64,000 nt of DNA from NCBI RefSeq assembly GCF_000002425.4, contig NC_037271.1:2983404-3047403 (forward strand), given 5' to 3'. The position numbers and the translations under genes were made by a program. Under the pieces are notes generated by a model. That model was given only the letters and a program-made list of their open reading frames with translations, did not search any database and was not told where the DNA came from. The stretch's first letter is position 1; each line of letters starts with the position of its first letter. Positions 1-10,691 of the stretch are shown in pieces. Origin of the DNA: Physcomitrium patens (Eukaryota; Streptophyta; Bryopsida; Funariales; Funariaceae).

Positions 1-1170
1 TAACCATATAATAATTAGAGCATAAAACCACCTCTACATAGACAAATTTTCATTAAAAAAAATCTAAACTTGTAAAAAAAATAACATTTTAATTCTATAA
101 CATAATATCATGATAGAATTTATATTTTAATACACCAAAAAATTAATAAATATTACTATATATATATATATATACTAAACTAATCAATAATAGTCTTAAC
201 AAGCTTTTGTAAAGATGTAAGTTGTATTCAAATAATATTAAAACTTGCTATGTTCAAATAATGACATGTTTTAATTTTGTATACCAAATCACTTATTGTA
301 AACAAAATTACCATTTTTTCTACATTGCAAAATTAGAAACACGTTTTTCTAACAATTCAACATGTGCTTGAACATATATATTATATCAACTTGCAAACAA
401 ATCAATCAAACCAGCTTCACAAAAAATGGAATAGTTAGTAACAATGTATTCATTAACCATAAAGGTAACCTTGGAAATTTGCACAAAACATCTCAATCTT
501 GCAGGAATTGGCACAACTTTCTAAGTAGGAAGAGTATGTGCGAGTTGAAACGGCGAAGGCCAGTTTCAGTTCACTTCGTTTGATGTATAGTAGCTGAACT
601 TCACAGGACTTAGGCAACGGAAAACTCAGCATGAAATAGTATGTTTAAATGGGGCCCCAACTTCTCTTTTTAGCTGAGGATGAAAAAAGAGCTTATGTAG
701 CAGCAGAACCTGTCAAAAAAACAGGTTCAGAAACCACGCTGAAATCATTGAACTGAACCCACTGTTGCTGGCCATTCAGTTTCTGTTACTGAGTGCTGGT
801 GGGCTCAGGCTGTCGGATTCCGTGCTGGAAAAATGAGCTTGTACGAAGAGTGAGTTTCATTTGCAAGTTTTCTCTCAAAAGTTCCTCATCCTCATCTACT
901 ACCTGCACGAATTCATGAGTGAAAGAGTGGCCTGGCAAGTTGACTTCTAAGGATCTTGCTGCATGGCATAGAGATCTGAAGCTACTCAAGAATAATATAT
1001 TCAATCCTACCGGCAATGTAACGCTACCAAAGATTGACGAGTGGAATAACCTGAAGTGATTCACAGGAATGTTAACAGACCAAAACAACGTTCGAATTTA
1101 AGTATTGATGCATGCCCTCCGATAATAACACTTGTCTGCTCTACATGCACAATAATTGAATAAATACACG

Positions 1171-1436
1171 TCAACTTAGGTTAGCACGTTTCTTTACAGA
1201 TGTAGTTGGAGAAGACTTTTCGTAGACTGTGTCAGCTGAAGAATTGCCACCTGCGGCCTCCACAACCTCAATTTGATCATCTAACCACGCATCGAGTGTC
1301 ATTAAGATCTAGGTTCTAATTTGGCATGACTAATCCAGATGAATATCACCAATCTCAAAATGAACTTAAAGTGGTATATGCTAGGGATCCTTACCAACTG
1401 GGGAACGGAAATTCCTGCCGGAAGGCTTTTGTCGTG
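1171..1436 (-). CDS. unidentified two-exon 3' end (candidate terminal exons)
   Basis: On the minus strand a 42-nt frame (1395-1436) lies between an acceptor-like TTAG and a GTAAGG donor. It joins in phase 0 to a 138-nt exon (1171-1308) preceded by CCTAG and ending in TGA. The joined peptide has 59 residues, with an acidic stretch (DAWLDDQIEVVEAA) followed by a Ser/Thr- and Lys-rich tail, so it reads like a protein C-terminus. More open frames with protein-like composition sit on the same strand at 1890-1943 (WFSEEVQIDLFYCI) and 786-960 (FVQVVDEDEELL), but I could not join them. The stretch lies directly downstream of the OsmC-like gene on the same strand, so it could be a separate gene, alternative 3' exons or a decayed gene. 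I do not recognise the family. Confidence 0.3.
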
Positions 1437-2088
1437 CTAACGATCCTCGTGTAACAAGTCTATTTTGTCATTACTACTGTAACATGGCTTTCGGCATAGT
1501 GTAGAATCTTAAAGCAACCGTTAAATCCGTACCCATTAAAAAGGTGCTGAACTGCAAGGCAACATTAAACTTTTCGTAGAATTTCACAAATTCCAGCAAG
1601 TCTTTGGTCGATTTTGTAACGGACATGATTCTCGTTGTTAAAGAACGTTATACACATTGGATATGCAAAATGAAAAAGAAATAACAAACTTTAAGTATCA
1701 AAATTTGAATACATGGTGCTCATCCACATTCCCACTGACGAATTACTCTGAATCGTCATTTTACTTTTTAAGTAGAGCAGCATGGAATTTGGGCCCTTGG
1801 AGCTGGATTAGTTTCGCCCAGAAGCCTCCAACATGGGAAATAATTTCAAATGATGCTCCTAAGGTCGAACACTATGCAAAATGCCCTACTTCAGGATGCA
1901 ATAGAACAAGTCAATCTGCACCTCTTCGCTAAACCAGCGCCTGCTGGAAACCGCCCAAGGACATGTAAGAGATCAGAAAAATGTTCAATCACAGAGCCCG
2001 TCCAGCACGGTGTGAAAGTCACAAATTTGGTGTCTGCATCAGATGTTACGAATGAAATGACCATACAATTGTTACAGCCATGGGGTAG

Positions 2089-4238
2089 CTACGCAGAGAG
2101 GTGTACAGAAATCCCATCCCGCATCTTCCCAAGCATCATCTGTTTCACTGGACAGCGAGCTGCACAAGCAATATCTGGAAAGGTCAGCAAGCGATAGACG
2201 ATAACAGAATTACTGCTAGTGACCACTTCAGTGCAAACATCTTCGCCCATTTCCAGGCATAAAACTTGTAAATGAACAGAGAATGAACAAGTTCCCCATA
2301 CGAGCACTGCGATAGTTGCATCCCACCAGGTAAGGGTCCATCTTATTACAATCGATAGTAGCACAACCATTGATCAGTGAATGGTGGTTAGGAACAGTTT
2401 CTATCAACAACCCCTTGATAGAAAATGCTCGTATGAGGGATTTGAACATCCGCCTTCTAAGATATGTTTGGCCTTTAACATTCTGAAAGTGAATATGATT
2501 CGTCGTGCATAGTGTAAGGATTGCCAAATACACCACGTGAAGGTGGTTGCAAGAACAAAATGCACACACAGCCTTGATATTTGTGTGAAGTGATTCTTCA
2601 TCCTACAAGGACAGCAAGGACCTATAGTAAAGCAGTAATTCAGGTATAGAGGAAAGCCTAATAAAAGCATATTAGTTCATTTGATGTCTTTGACAGACTC
2701 CAACGGCAGGTTACAGTGAAATACCGGAAATCTCAAGCAACCTCTCCTTTTGAGCGTCGCTTAAATCGCCCTCAAGTGAAATGGTCATTTGAAGCCCATC
2801 AGGGATAGTTCCATCTGCATGCGCCCCACCCCCCAGCGCGCGCACGCACACACGCACATATTTACACATCCCGCATAAGTTCAAGTATGCACATCTATAC
2901 CACTCGTTCTTATGTCTGCAAACAATTTTAGGATTTTCCCCGTTATGTGTGAGGAGCGGCATATCATTCAATTTACGAAATGACTGATTTCAAATATAAC
3001 TACAAACCATTCTAAAACCCTGTCACGAAAATTGGAGTCCTCAACTTGTCTCGAAGAGGATGTTATCATAAGTTAACGACTTAATAAAGGATTCCTAAAG
3101 AATCTTACGGAGGTCTTTTTCGCTGACTTCTTTGACAGTAACTGAAACGCGACGAAGAGGCCATTTCTTCCTCTCTGCAAACTGCCCATTGATCCCTGGT
3201 GAGACTACGGTAAAGTTTGCATCGAGGGCTCTGACAACGGAGAACAACAGATTGAGAGCACAAGTACGATACGTAACAAACAAAGAAGAAAAATACAACT
3301 TCACTTGAACATTCTGTCAGCATTTAGTAAACTAGTGCTTAATGAAGAAAATAGTTGCAGAGCCTAATTTGTAACTTTAACAAAATCACCAACATTTATC
3401 GTCGTGATTGATAGACGATTTTACTTACCAAACGAATTGTGAGCGAGGAGCACATTGCTAGACCAGCAAACGCATAATCCTTTGGCCTACAAGTAAATTA
3501 CATCAAACACTGACATCAAAATCTTACGACCAGTTTACGACAACAAGGGGTTTTCCTACATTTGAAAGAGAAAAATCTGAGTCACTGATCCTCTGTAATC
3601 TTTAGGTGATGAAGGAACTTTAATAGTATATTAAGAGGGGTAAACATACTCAGGAGCTGTGCCACCAGCTCCCCATGCTTCGCCAAGATCTCCCCTGAAT
3701 GTGTGAGGACCTGATGTAATGACATGCTTGTATGGCTCTCCATTCTAGAAACAAATTCCACCAAATATGGAGGGGGGGTTAAGAAGACCGTCTGCGCATT
3801 CTGCCCGAGTTTCTATACCTGGACCCCGGAAAAGTTTTGAGGCCGTGTGATAAGTGCAGAAGGGTTCTTGATCACAAGTAACGCTCAGACTTATGGCTTT
3901 AGCCAACTACCATTGTCAAGAGCGAGTGAGCAGACAGTAACGACGGGGCATGACAGAGCAACCATACCTCAAATTCACACAATGCCATACCAACATTTCA
4001 ATCACACGTTCAAAGAAATTATAAAATTATGAAAAAATAAACCAGAAAAAAGAAGATGAAGACTGAGTACTGAGCAAATGGGGCTCACAGGATCTTCGGT
4101 CGCCACAACAGTGTGTAGAGAACAGGAAGAGACGCGCAAAAAACGTGAGCAAGTCCGAAGTCTTTGAACCTTGCTATGCAATCCCGCGGAAAGCGTCGGC
4201 ATGAGAAAAATCCTCGGTCGTACCAAGGCGGCTGCCAT
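2089..4238 (-). CDS. OsmC/Ohr-family peroxiredoxin-like protein, 6 exons
   Basis: Exons (minus strand): 4238-4089, 3744-3650, 3486-3429, 3181-3109, 2814-2725, 2174-2089. All introns are GT-AG, all phases close, and the CDS is 552 nt (183 aa). OsmC/Ohr proteins reduce organic and lipid hydroperoxides with a cysteine pair. Both cysteines are present: Cys94 in AMCSSLTIR on the central helix and Cys163 in RCPVKQ near the C-terminus. Other family signatures are GPHTFRGD (about 62-69) and EGDLSDAQKERLLEI (about 140-154). Residues 1-50 are Arg- and Ser-rich with almost no acidic residues before residue 47, which suggests a mitochondrial or plastid presequence. The chosen start is Met at 4238; an in-frame Met at 4274 would add 12 residues. 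The family is best known from bacteria, so a spliced nuclear copy is notable. Confidence is high for the family and lower for the compartment. Confidence 0.9.
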
Positions 4239-4433
4239 TGCACCTGATTGTTGAATGAAATCTAAGAAAGACACCGCTGATAAGTAAAATTACTTCGAAT
4301 CACCCAACATTCCCCGTAGCAACAACCAGAGCGGGTCACCAAGTCAAACCGCCGTCCATAACCCGTATCATCACTCGATGCACTTTTTTTCTCGAATTCC
4401 TGGAAATTCACTCCAAGCGTTGCACAATCGATT

Positions 4434-4439
4434 CACGTG
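4434..4439. promoter_or_regulatory. G-box CACGTG upstream of the OsmC-like gene
   Basis: A palindromic CACGTG lies about 195 bp upstream of the start codon of the minus-strand OsmC-like gene. G-boxes bind plant bZIP and bHLH factors and fit a stress- or light-responsive promoter. The motif is seen; its function is inferred. Confidence 0.4.
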
Positions 4440-4531
4440 CAGAACGCAATCCTGCTCATTGTCGCCCAAAAAAATACCAGCTAACCTCAACATGGGTAGG
4501 GCAAGTGCTTGAAAGGATGCACTGTAAGCAG

Positions 4532-4674
4532 CTACTCAACGTCATGTGCTACACATTCTCCCACATCAGTCGTTGTCTCGAAGACCAATTCATCGAGATA
4601 AGATGCGAAAGATTGCATCTTTTTCGGAAACACAAGGTCAGTACGATCTCTAGAAGCAAGAATTGCTGCACCCA
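4532..4674 (-). CDS. candidate terminal exon or gene fragment, unidentified
   Basis: The minus-strand frame runs from an acceptor-like TTCAGCAG (about 4675) to a TAG at 4532-4534 and encodes about 47 residues of ordinary protein composition, including KMQSFASYLDELVFE. It lies about 300 bp upstream of the OsmC-like start on the same strand. No partner exons could be joined on its upstream side, where AT-rich DNA begins near 4900. It may be the last exon of a gene otherwise lost, or chance. I do not recognise the family. Confidence 0.2.
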
Positions 4675-4899
4675 CCTGCTGAATTTGTCACAGCTTCTGT
4701 GGCCCTCGGCAATCCGGTTGCACGCAGCAAGACGGAAGCAGAGGCATTGGTTACAGCTCCTGAGCATGTTTACCCCTCTGTGAACATAAAAACGTTGAGC
4801 AATCCATCGAGGCCATGGAGGGATGACAGTCATCGCATGGATGAATACATCCTCTGTTCGTCTCTGTAATGAAGAGTTATATAGTTTGGGGTTGAAAAT

Positions 4900-5608
4900 T
4901 AAGTTCTAATAGGAGCTATCATGTACTACACCAAATTGTGTATGTAACCACTTTGGAGATTATCTTAGCATTGAAGCCCTTTGTTTTGGGAGTACCCTAT
5001 TGTGATTTGTCATTAAGGTGTAATAAAGAGTAATGCAATTTAGAAGTGCATGTAGATGGGTGCATACACATAGACATATATGTCTTATTTTAATTTTTAA
5101 AATATTTTACTCTATTCTATTTTAAATTGTAAAATATAAATTTTAATATTCAAATATTTCATGATAAATAATAATTTATGAGAGTCCATAATATTTATTG
5201 TTGCATACTAAGGCGTTGTTTTGTTAGGATTTAGCTTGCAATAAAGAGACAGTTAATTTTCCATAGAAAAATATTGATTTTGAGTAGATAAAGCCCTAAG
5301 ATAGAAATTATTTGTCCTTGAGATTTGCTCACTATCATAGAAAAATACAAGTTTTACTAGTAATTATATGTGTCATGGTTTGAATAAAAGCTTGATGTTT
5401 GAAGGTTCTTAGTTAATTTGCAGAAGAAAAAAATTGTTGCTTTCTTTGGGCTCCATTTGCAATTTTGATAGTTATTATATGTGGCATAAAAACTTTTACA
5501 ATAATTAGTTGTAAAAGGAGTTCTATTTAATTTATATTAAGTTAATGGTTGCAATTTTTTTTTAAAGTAGAAATAATAAAACTTAAAATTTAAAATCTCT
5601 TGTAACAA

Positions 5609-5650
<42 letters not shown>

Positions 5651-8600
5651 CACGGTGGATCTAAAAAAACTATATGTTAATTCTTTTACTTAATTTTTTT
5701 TCCACACAATTATTTTTAATTTTATTCATCCTACATATATTCTATAAACTTTTTTAAAGTTTTTTGATTTTTTTCTTAATCCATCAAAATGTGAGTATTT
5801 ATCCACCGAAGATATTATTTTATAAACTTTGAAATATATTTAAAGATATTTTACAATTCCAACATCTAATCAAGAGTAATTCATTTTAAAGTCACATATG
5901 TGATTGATAATAAATTATATTTGCATGAGCTAGCAAGCTTCCTTTTCTTTCTCAAAGTATATCCATTCCAACTTCATTTTAACATTCTAATTTTTTTGCC
6001 AAGTCTTTCTTTTTATAACTAACTTTCTTAATCATTGCTTTTATTTTTGCATTTAATTGATCTTGCTTTATGACAACATTTGCAAGGTTTTAAAACAATA
6101 TAGATTTCTTTCAAGCTATCCAAGCCAATTTTGCCTAGCATATGTTTTTTAATCATAAAATGTCAACTTCTTGAGCTCATAGTTGCTACAACAAAATGTT
6201 TTGTTTTACACTTGTTGTGTAGTAAAATACGCATATAGCCTTGAACCAACATCAACTCATGTTGCAACCTATCCAATTTGAAATATTTTCATCATAGCTA
6301 GGCTTAATTATAGTTTTTAATTCCAAAAACTTTTCCCAATTTTTTCTAAGTTTCTTAAATTCTTCTAAGCAACAAACTTTAATTCAATGGATTTATAGTA
6401 CTTTTCTTCTTCTTCTTTTTTGTCTTTTATTTTCTAATTGTGATTAATATCATAGAACAAACAATTACAAGAATTTATACTATCAAAAATTCAATCATAA
6501 TAATTTATATAATTATAATTTTTACTTCTATATTTGGTATTAAATTAAAATATTTATTTCTACAATCCTATGGTCCATTTTTATTATATATATATATATA
6601 TTATTTCATAATTATTGCTATAATCTAGAATATATATTTCTTTTGTATTGTAATAGAGACAATAAGGCATTAAGATTTAGTTGTATGTATATTCTAAACT
6701 TGGCCAAAAAATATTATATTCTAATTTTTTTTTCTAACAAAAAAAAAAGCTAATATTTTTACTTGAATTATTTGATTTTATTATTATATATTTTCTAAAT
6801 TTATAACAAACTTTGATTTCAATTTTATTCTACTTTTACAATGTAAAATAAATATCAATATAATATTTTTATATCTAAAAAATTTCTAGAATATTTAGTT
6901 GTGTGAAAAAAAAAAATCTTTTCTAACTCAAATCTCTTAATTTTCAATTTTTCTTCTCTACTTATACAAATTACTAATCTTAATCTTGTCCATTTTATTT
7001 TAAAAAATTAATCTAAAGCCAAATTTTATAAATATATCTATATTTTTTTTATTTACTTCTATTTAAAATTAAAAATATACATTAAAAAAATAGAAGAAAA
7101 GAAAGAATTTTCTTATTATATTACAATAAGCAATTGCATTTGCAACAATTACTACCTTTCTAATTTCGATACAAATTTATATCCTAATTAATACCTTGGT
7201 TGATGCTTTAAAGTCATCGAACTAATGTCCTAAAATATTCTAGTTGATATCATATAATTTTCTAATATATGACTTAAAATATTTAATTTAATGCCTTAAA
7301 ATCTTTTGAATTATATCTATGAAGATAAAATTTACTCCTTAAACTAAACTATAAGATAGACTCAATTGATTTTTTTTGTAATTAGTAATATAGTTAAGAA
7401 GTATAATTAAAGATAAAAGAAAGAAAGAAAGAAAGAAAAAGAAAATTAAGATTCAAAAATTAAAAATAAATAAAAAAATAAATTTTTTGGAGTTACTATA
7501 AATTATGAGTTTTCAATATTTAATATGTAAATAGAAAAGATAGTTTTAGATATCGGTCTTACATTTTTAAATAAAAATTCTTAAAAAAATATATATATAT
7601 ATATATATAAAAACTAAATCGACTAGAATAATTACTTATTAGACTTATTAAAATTTGAATCTTAAGATTTTTTATCTTGAAAAACTCTTGTCACTTAAAG
7701 CACCTTCTAACTTCTAATTAATATTTAGAAAAATAACTAAGCCTTATAATATAATAATTTTTTATTTTAAAAATATTAAAATATTATTTATAAAAAATCC
7801 ACCAATTAAGATAAAATTATAATCTTACCATGCCTATAAGGACTTGAGAATTTGTATATAATAAATAAAAATTCAAATTATAATAATAACAAATATACTT
7901 CATAGAAATATTAGTTTAAAAAAATATATGTATATATATTATTAAAAAACCAAGAAAAAAGAAAATAATAAATATAAGATCTAAAGAATTAGATTCACTA
8001 TAATCAAATAAAAAATTACTGTAGGATCATGAATCAAGACTATAGTATACAAAAAGCCCTAATAAGCTTAATAATGATATCAATTTTACTTTTATGTTTA
8101 TTAGCCTCTAAAAAGACCTCATGGTAGCTTCTTTAAAACCACAAAATCTATTGTTAAGCATCCAAATTGAAAATTGCTCTAAAAAAACTTCTTAAAAGAA
8201 AGAAACTTATGAAATAAAATACAATAATAATTAAAACTCTCTAAAAGAATGTAAAGATATAATCCACATCTATAAAGATTTTGTGATGTTTTTTAAAAAA
8301 CTTACTCTCTATATAATATTTTTTCAACTACTTGAATTTACTTCTAATTATTTAACTAATATATTTATTTTTTTAATTCACTTAAAAACCTTATTAAATT
8401 CTAAAGATGCAACAAATATCTTTAAAGATATTATAGTAGCAAATTTGAGATTTATTAAGTTGTTTTAGCTTAATATCAACATTATGCAATAAATATCTTC
8501 AAAGATTATTATAAAAAAATTTATAATAAAATATTTTTCATTTTTAAAATATCAATAAATAAAAATAAATTTATTAATTCATATAATAAGCTTTTTAAGC

Positions 8601-8690
8601 TTATAGATATTGACATAATCCTTTTATAGATAAAAACTTATCAATAAATTTATAATCTTATTCAACTTTAAAAATCTAATGGATTAAATT
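4900..8690. other. AT-rich intergenic DNA, no gene seen
   Basis: This stretch is very AT-rich with only short open frames of Ile/Phe/Lys/Asn-biased composition. It holds (TA)n tracts near 5618-5647 and 7591-7610, and a short (AAAG)n near 7417-7440. No splice-compatible exons, retroelement domains or RNA genes could be recognised. Confidence 0.6.
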
Positions 8691-9665
8691 TATTTTAAAA
8701 ATAAATATTTTAAAATTTAACTAGCAAACTTGTTAAGTCTAATAAATCTCACAATTTAAATATTTTCAAAGAAGAAAATTTTATATATTTATTTATAAAA
8801 CTTTTTAAGCTTAAGAAACTTAATAAATTAAGTACCTTTAAAGAAAAAAGTTTTTTCAATTTATTTGTCAAGCTTGTTATTCTTAAACAATATGATGAAT
8901 AATATTTGTTTAAAAAAAATATATTTGCTTATTTACATGAAAAGCCTAGTAAACTTGAACAATATGCTAAATGAGGTTCATTTAGAAAAGATAGATTTGT
9001 CAATTTATTTTGCAATCTTGTTAAGCTTTAATAAATAGATATATTTATCATTTTTAAAGAAGAAAGATTAGCCAATTTTTTTTGGAAGCTAATTAAATTG
9101 GAACAGCTCAAAAGAATAATGTCCTTAAAGTAGAAAGATTTCCAAATTTTTTTGACAAGCTAGTTAAATTTGAACAATCAAACACATAAATTATCTCTAA
9201 AAAAATTGATTTATTTTTTAGATGAACAATATAATAAATAAAATTTATTTAGAATAATAATAATAATAATAGTTTGTCTAATAATCTTGATAAGCTTAAA
9301 CAATCAAATAAGTTAAGTATCTCTAAAGAAGAAAGATTTATCAATTCATTCGGCAGGATTATTAGGCTTGAAAAATCTAATAAAATAAGTATTTTCATAG
9401 AAAAAAGATTTGCTAATTTATTTAGAAAATTCATAATGTTTGAAAAACTTAATAAACTAAGTATTTCTAAATAAAGAAATCATCGATTTATTTTGCAAGT
9501 TTTTTTAGCTTAAAAAATTAGATAAAGAAAATATCTTTTTTAAAAAAATTCCAAATTCATTTGGCAAGCATATGGCAAGCTTGAATATTTTAATTTTTAG
9601 AATATCTTTAAAAAAAAAATGACAATTTTTTTGACAAGCTTAATTAGATTAAACAACCAAATAAA
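8690..9665 (+). repeat. degenerate tandem array, about 72-bp unit
   Basis: About a dozen diverged units share ordered landmarks: an AAACAATCTAATAAA-like block, then AGTATCTTTAAAGAAGAAAG, then ATTTGTCAATTTATTTTGCA, then AGCTTGTTAAGCTT. Where a unit stays open (9274-9474, plus strand), the translation shows a 24-residue periodicity (NKLSISKEERF..., NKISIFIEKRF..., NKLSIS), matching a 72-bp period. Divergence between units and frequent stops point to an old AT-rich satellite or minisatellite, not a coding repeat. Confidence 0.6.
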
Positions 9666-9883
9666 ATTATATATGTATATATTTGAAAAAAAATAATTTG
9701 AATCTGCCTTAGGAAGTGTATGATAATTTTCAATTGCAACACCACTAAATCAATTAATACAAAAGTGAATCTGTATCATGATTTTATCTCCTTTAAATTT
9801 ACAGTCTTTTAAAATAATATTTTCTTATTGTATACCATCCTAATCAAGAGGAAAACCAATGCTAAGCATGACATGCATGGAAT

Positions 9884-9884
9884 T

Positions 9885-9916
<32 letters not shown>

Positions 9917-10495
9917 ATGTAATGTAATGTTTATTTTCCCGTGTGTCCGGTGGAGCAGCCATGTCGAGATGTCCCTCGACGACGACACCCTAAAGTGGCG
10001 ATGAATGGCGAGGTAGCTTGCTCCGGTGGAGATGACCCCGCCAGCCATCACCGCGGAAAAGTCTGTGGCTGCATCAGGCGCTTCGTCGTCGCCTCCCCAA
10101 TTTCGCTTTTGCCTGCTCTCTCTCAGATTGCTCGTTTCTCCGTCATGTGAATAGAATTGTTTATTTGGGTCCCCATTGTCTACGATTTCTGACTGAAGCG
10201 GAGGTTTTAACGACAGAAACATTGCCTCTGGGTAGGTCACATGGGGCCTGAGTTTGAATCCAGGCTCTGAGAGTTGGAGGCCTGGACGTTGAGTTCGGGA
10301 TTTGGTTGTGTGGTCTCGTCGTGCAAGAGTCTGCGGCCTTGGTATGAATTTGACGATCAAGAGTTAGAGAGGGTTTTATAGGTCTTGGTGATGACGCCTC
10401 TTCATGAAACCCAATAGAATGTAGCAACTTTTGCTCAGTTTTTTGAGCCACGCGGACTCGTATAGATTTATTTTATTTTATTTTATTTTTCCTTT
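9884..10495. other. GC-shifted segment upstream of EGY1, no gene assigned
   Basis: After a (TA)n tract at about 9890-9915, base composition rises sharply to genic levels. Open frames exist on both strands (minus 9884-10360, plus 9941-10150), but neither shows a recognisable domain or coherent exon boundaries. The segment ends about 200 bp before the EGY1 start, so promoter and 5' leader sequence is the simplest reading. Confidence 0.4.
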
Positions 10496-10503
10496 TGACG
10501 TCA
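10496..10503. promoter_or_regulatory. TGACGTCA palindrome (bZIP/TGA-type site) upstream of EGY1
   Basis: A perfect TGACGTCA lies 189 bp before the EGY1 start codon, just after a TTTTATTTTATTTTAT run. It is the canonical binding palindrome for TGA- and CREB-type bZIP factors. The motif is seen; its use as a regulatory site is inferred. Confidence 0.4.
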
Positions 10504-10691
10504 ATAAAATTGCTCGTTTGTATGGTCTCTTAGCGCAGTTTGAGAGCACGTTTAATTTTGCGGAATTGTGAGACGTTGGCATTGGGTTTTGTACTGGGTT
10601 GTGTGTCGTGTGTGGGTTGTGGGGTTTGAATTTGAAGTAGATGAGTTGTTTTGACTGAATTTGTGAATTGGTTTGGAAGTGAGGAGGCAAT

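Noticed and set aside
8690..9665. CRISPR-like array
   Set aside because: The units are diverged throughout, without constant repeats separated by unique spacers, and the genome is eukaryotic.
10240..10262. tRNA T-loop or SINE B-box look-alike (GAGTTTGAATCC)
   Set aside because: No matching acceptor stem, anticodon arm or A-box at the proper distance was found.
9884..10360. 158-codon minus-strand open frame upstream of EGY1
   Set aside because: It runs into a (TA)n-encoded Tyr/Ile tail, shows no domain, and lies in what is more simply EGY1 promoter and leader sequence.
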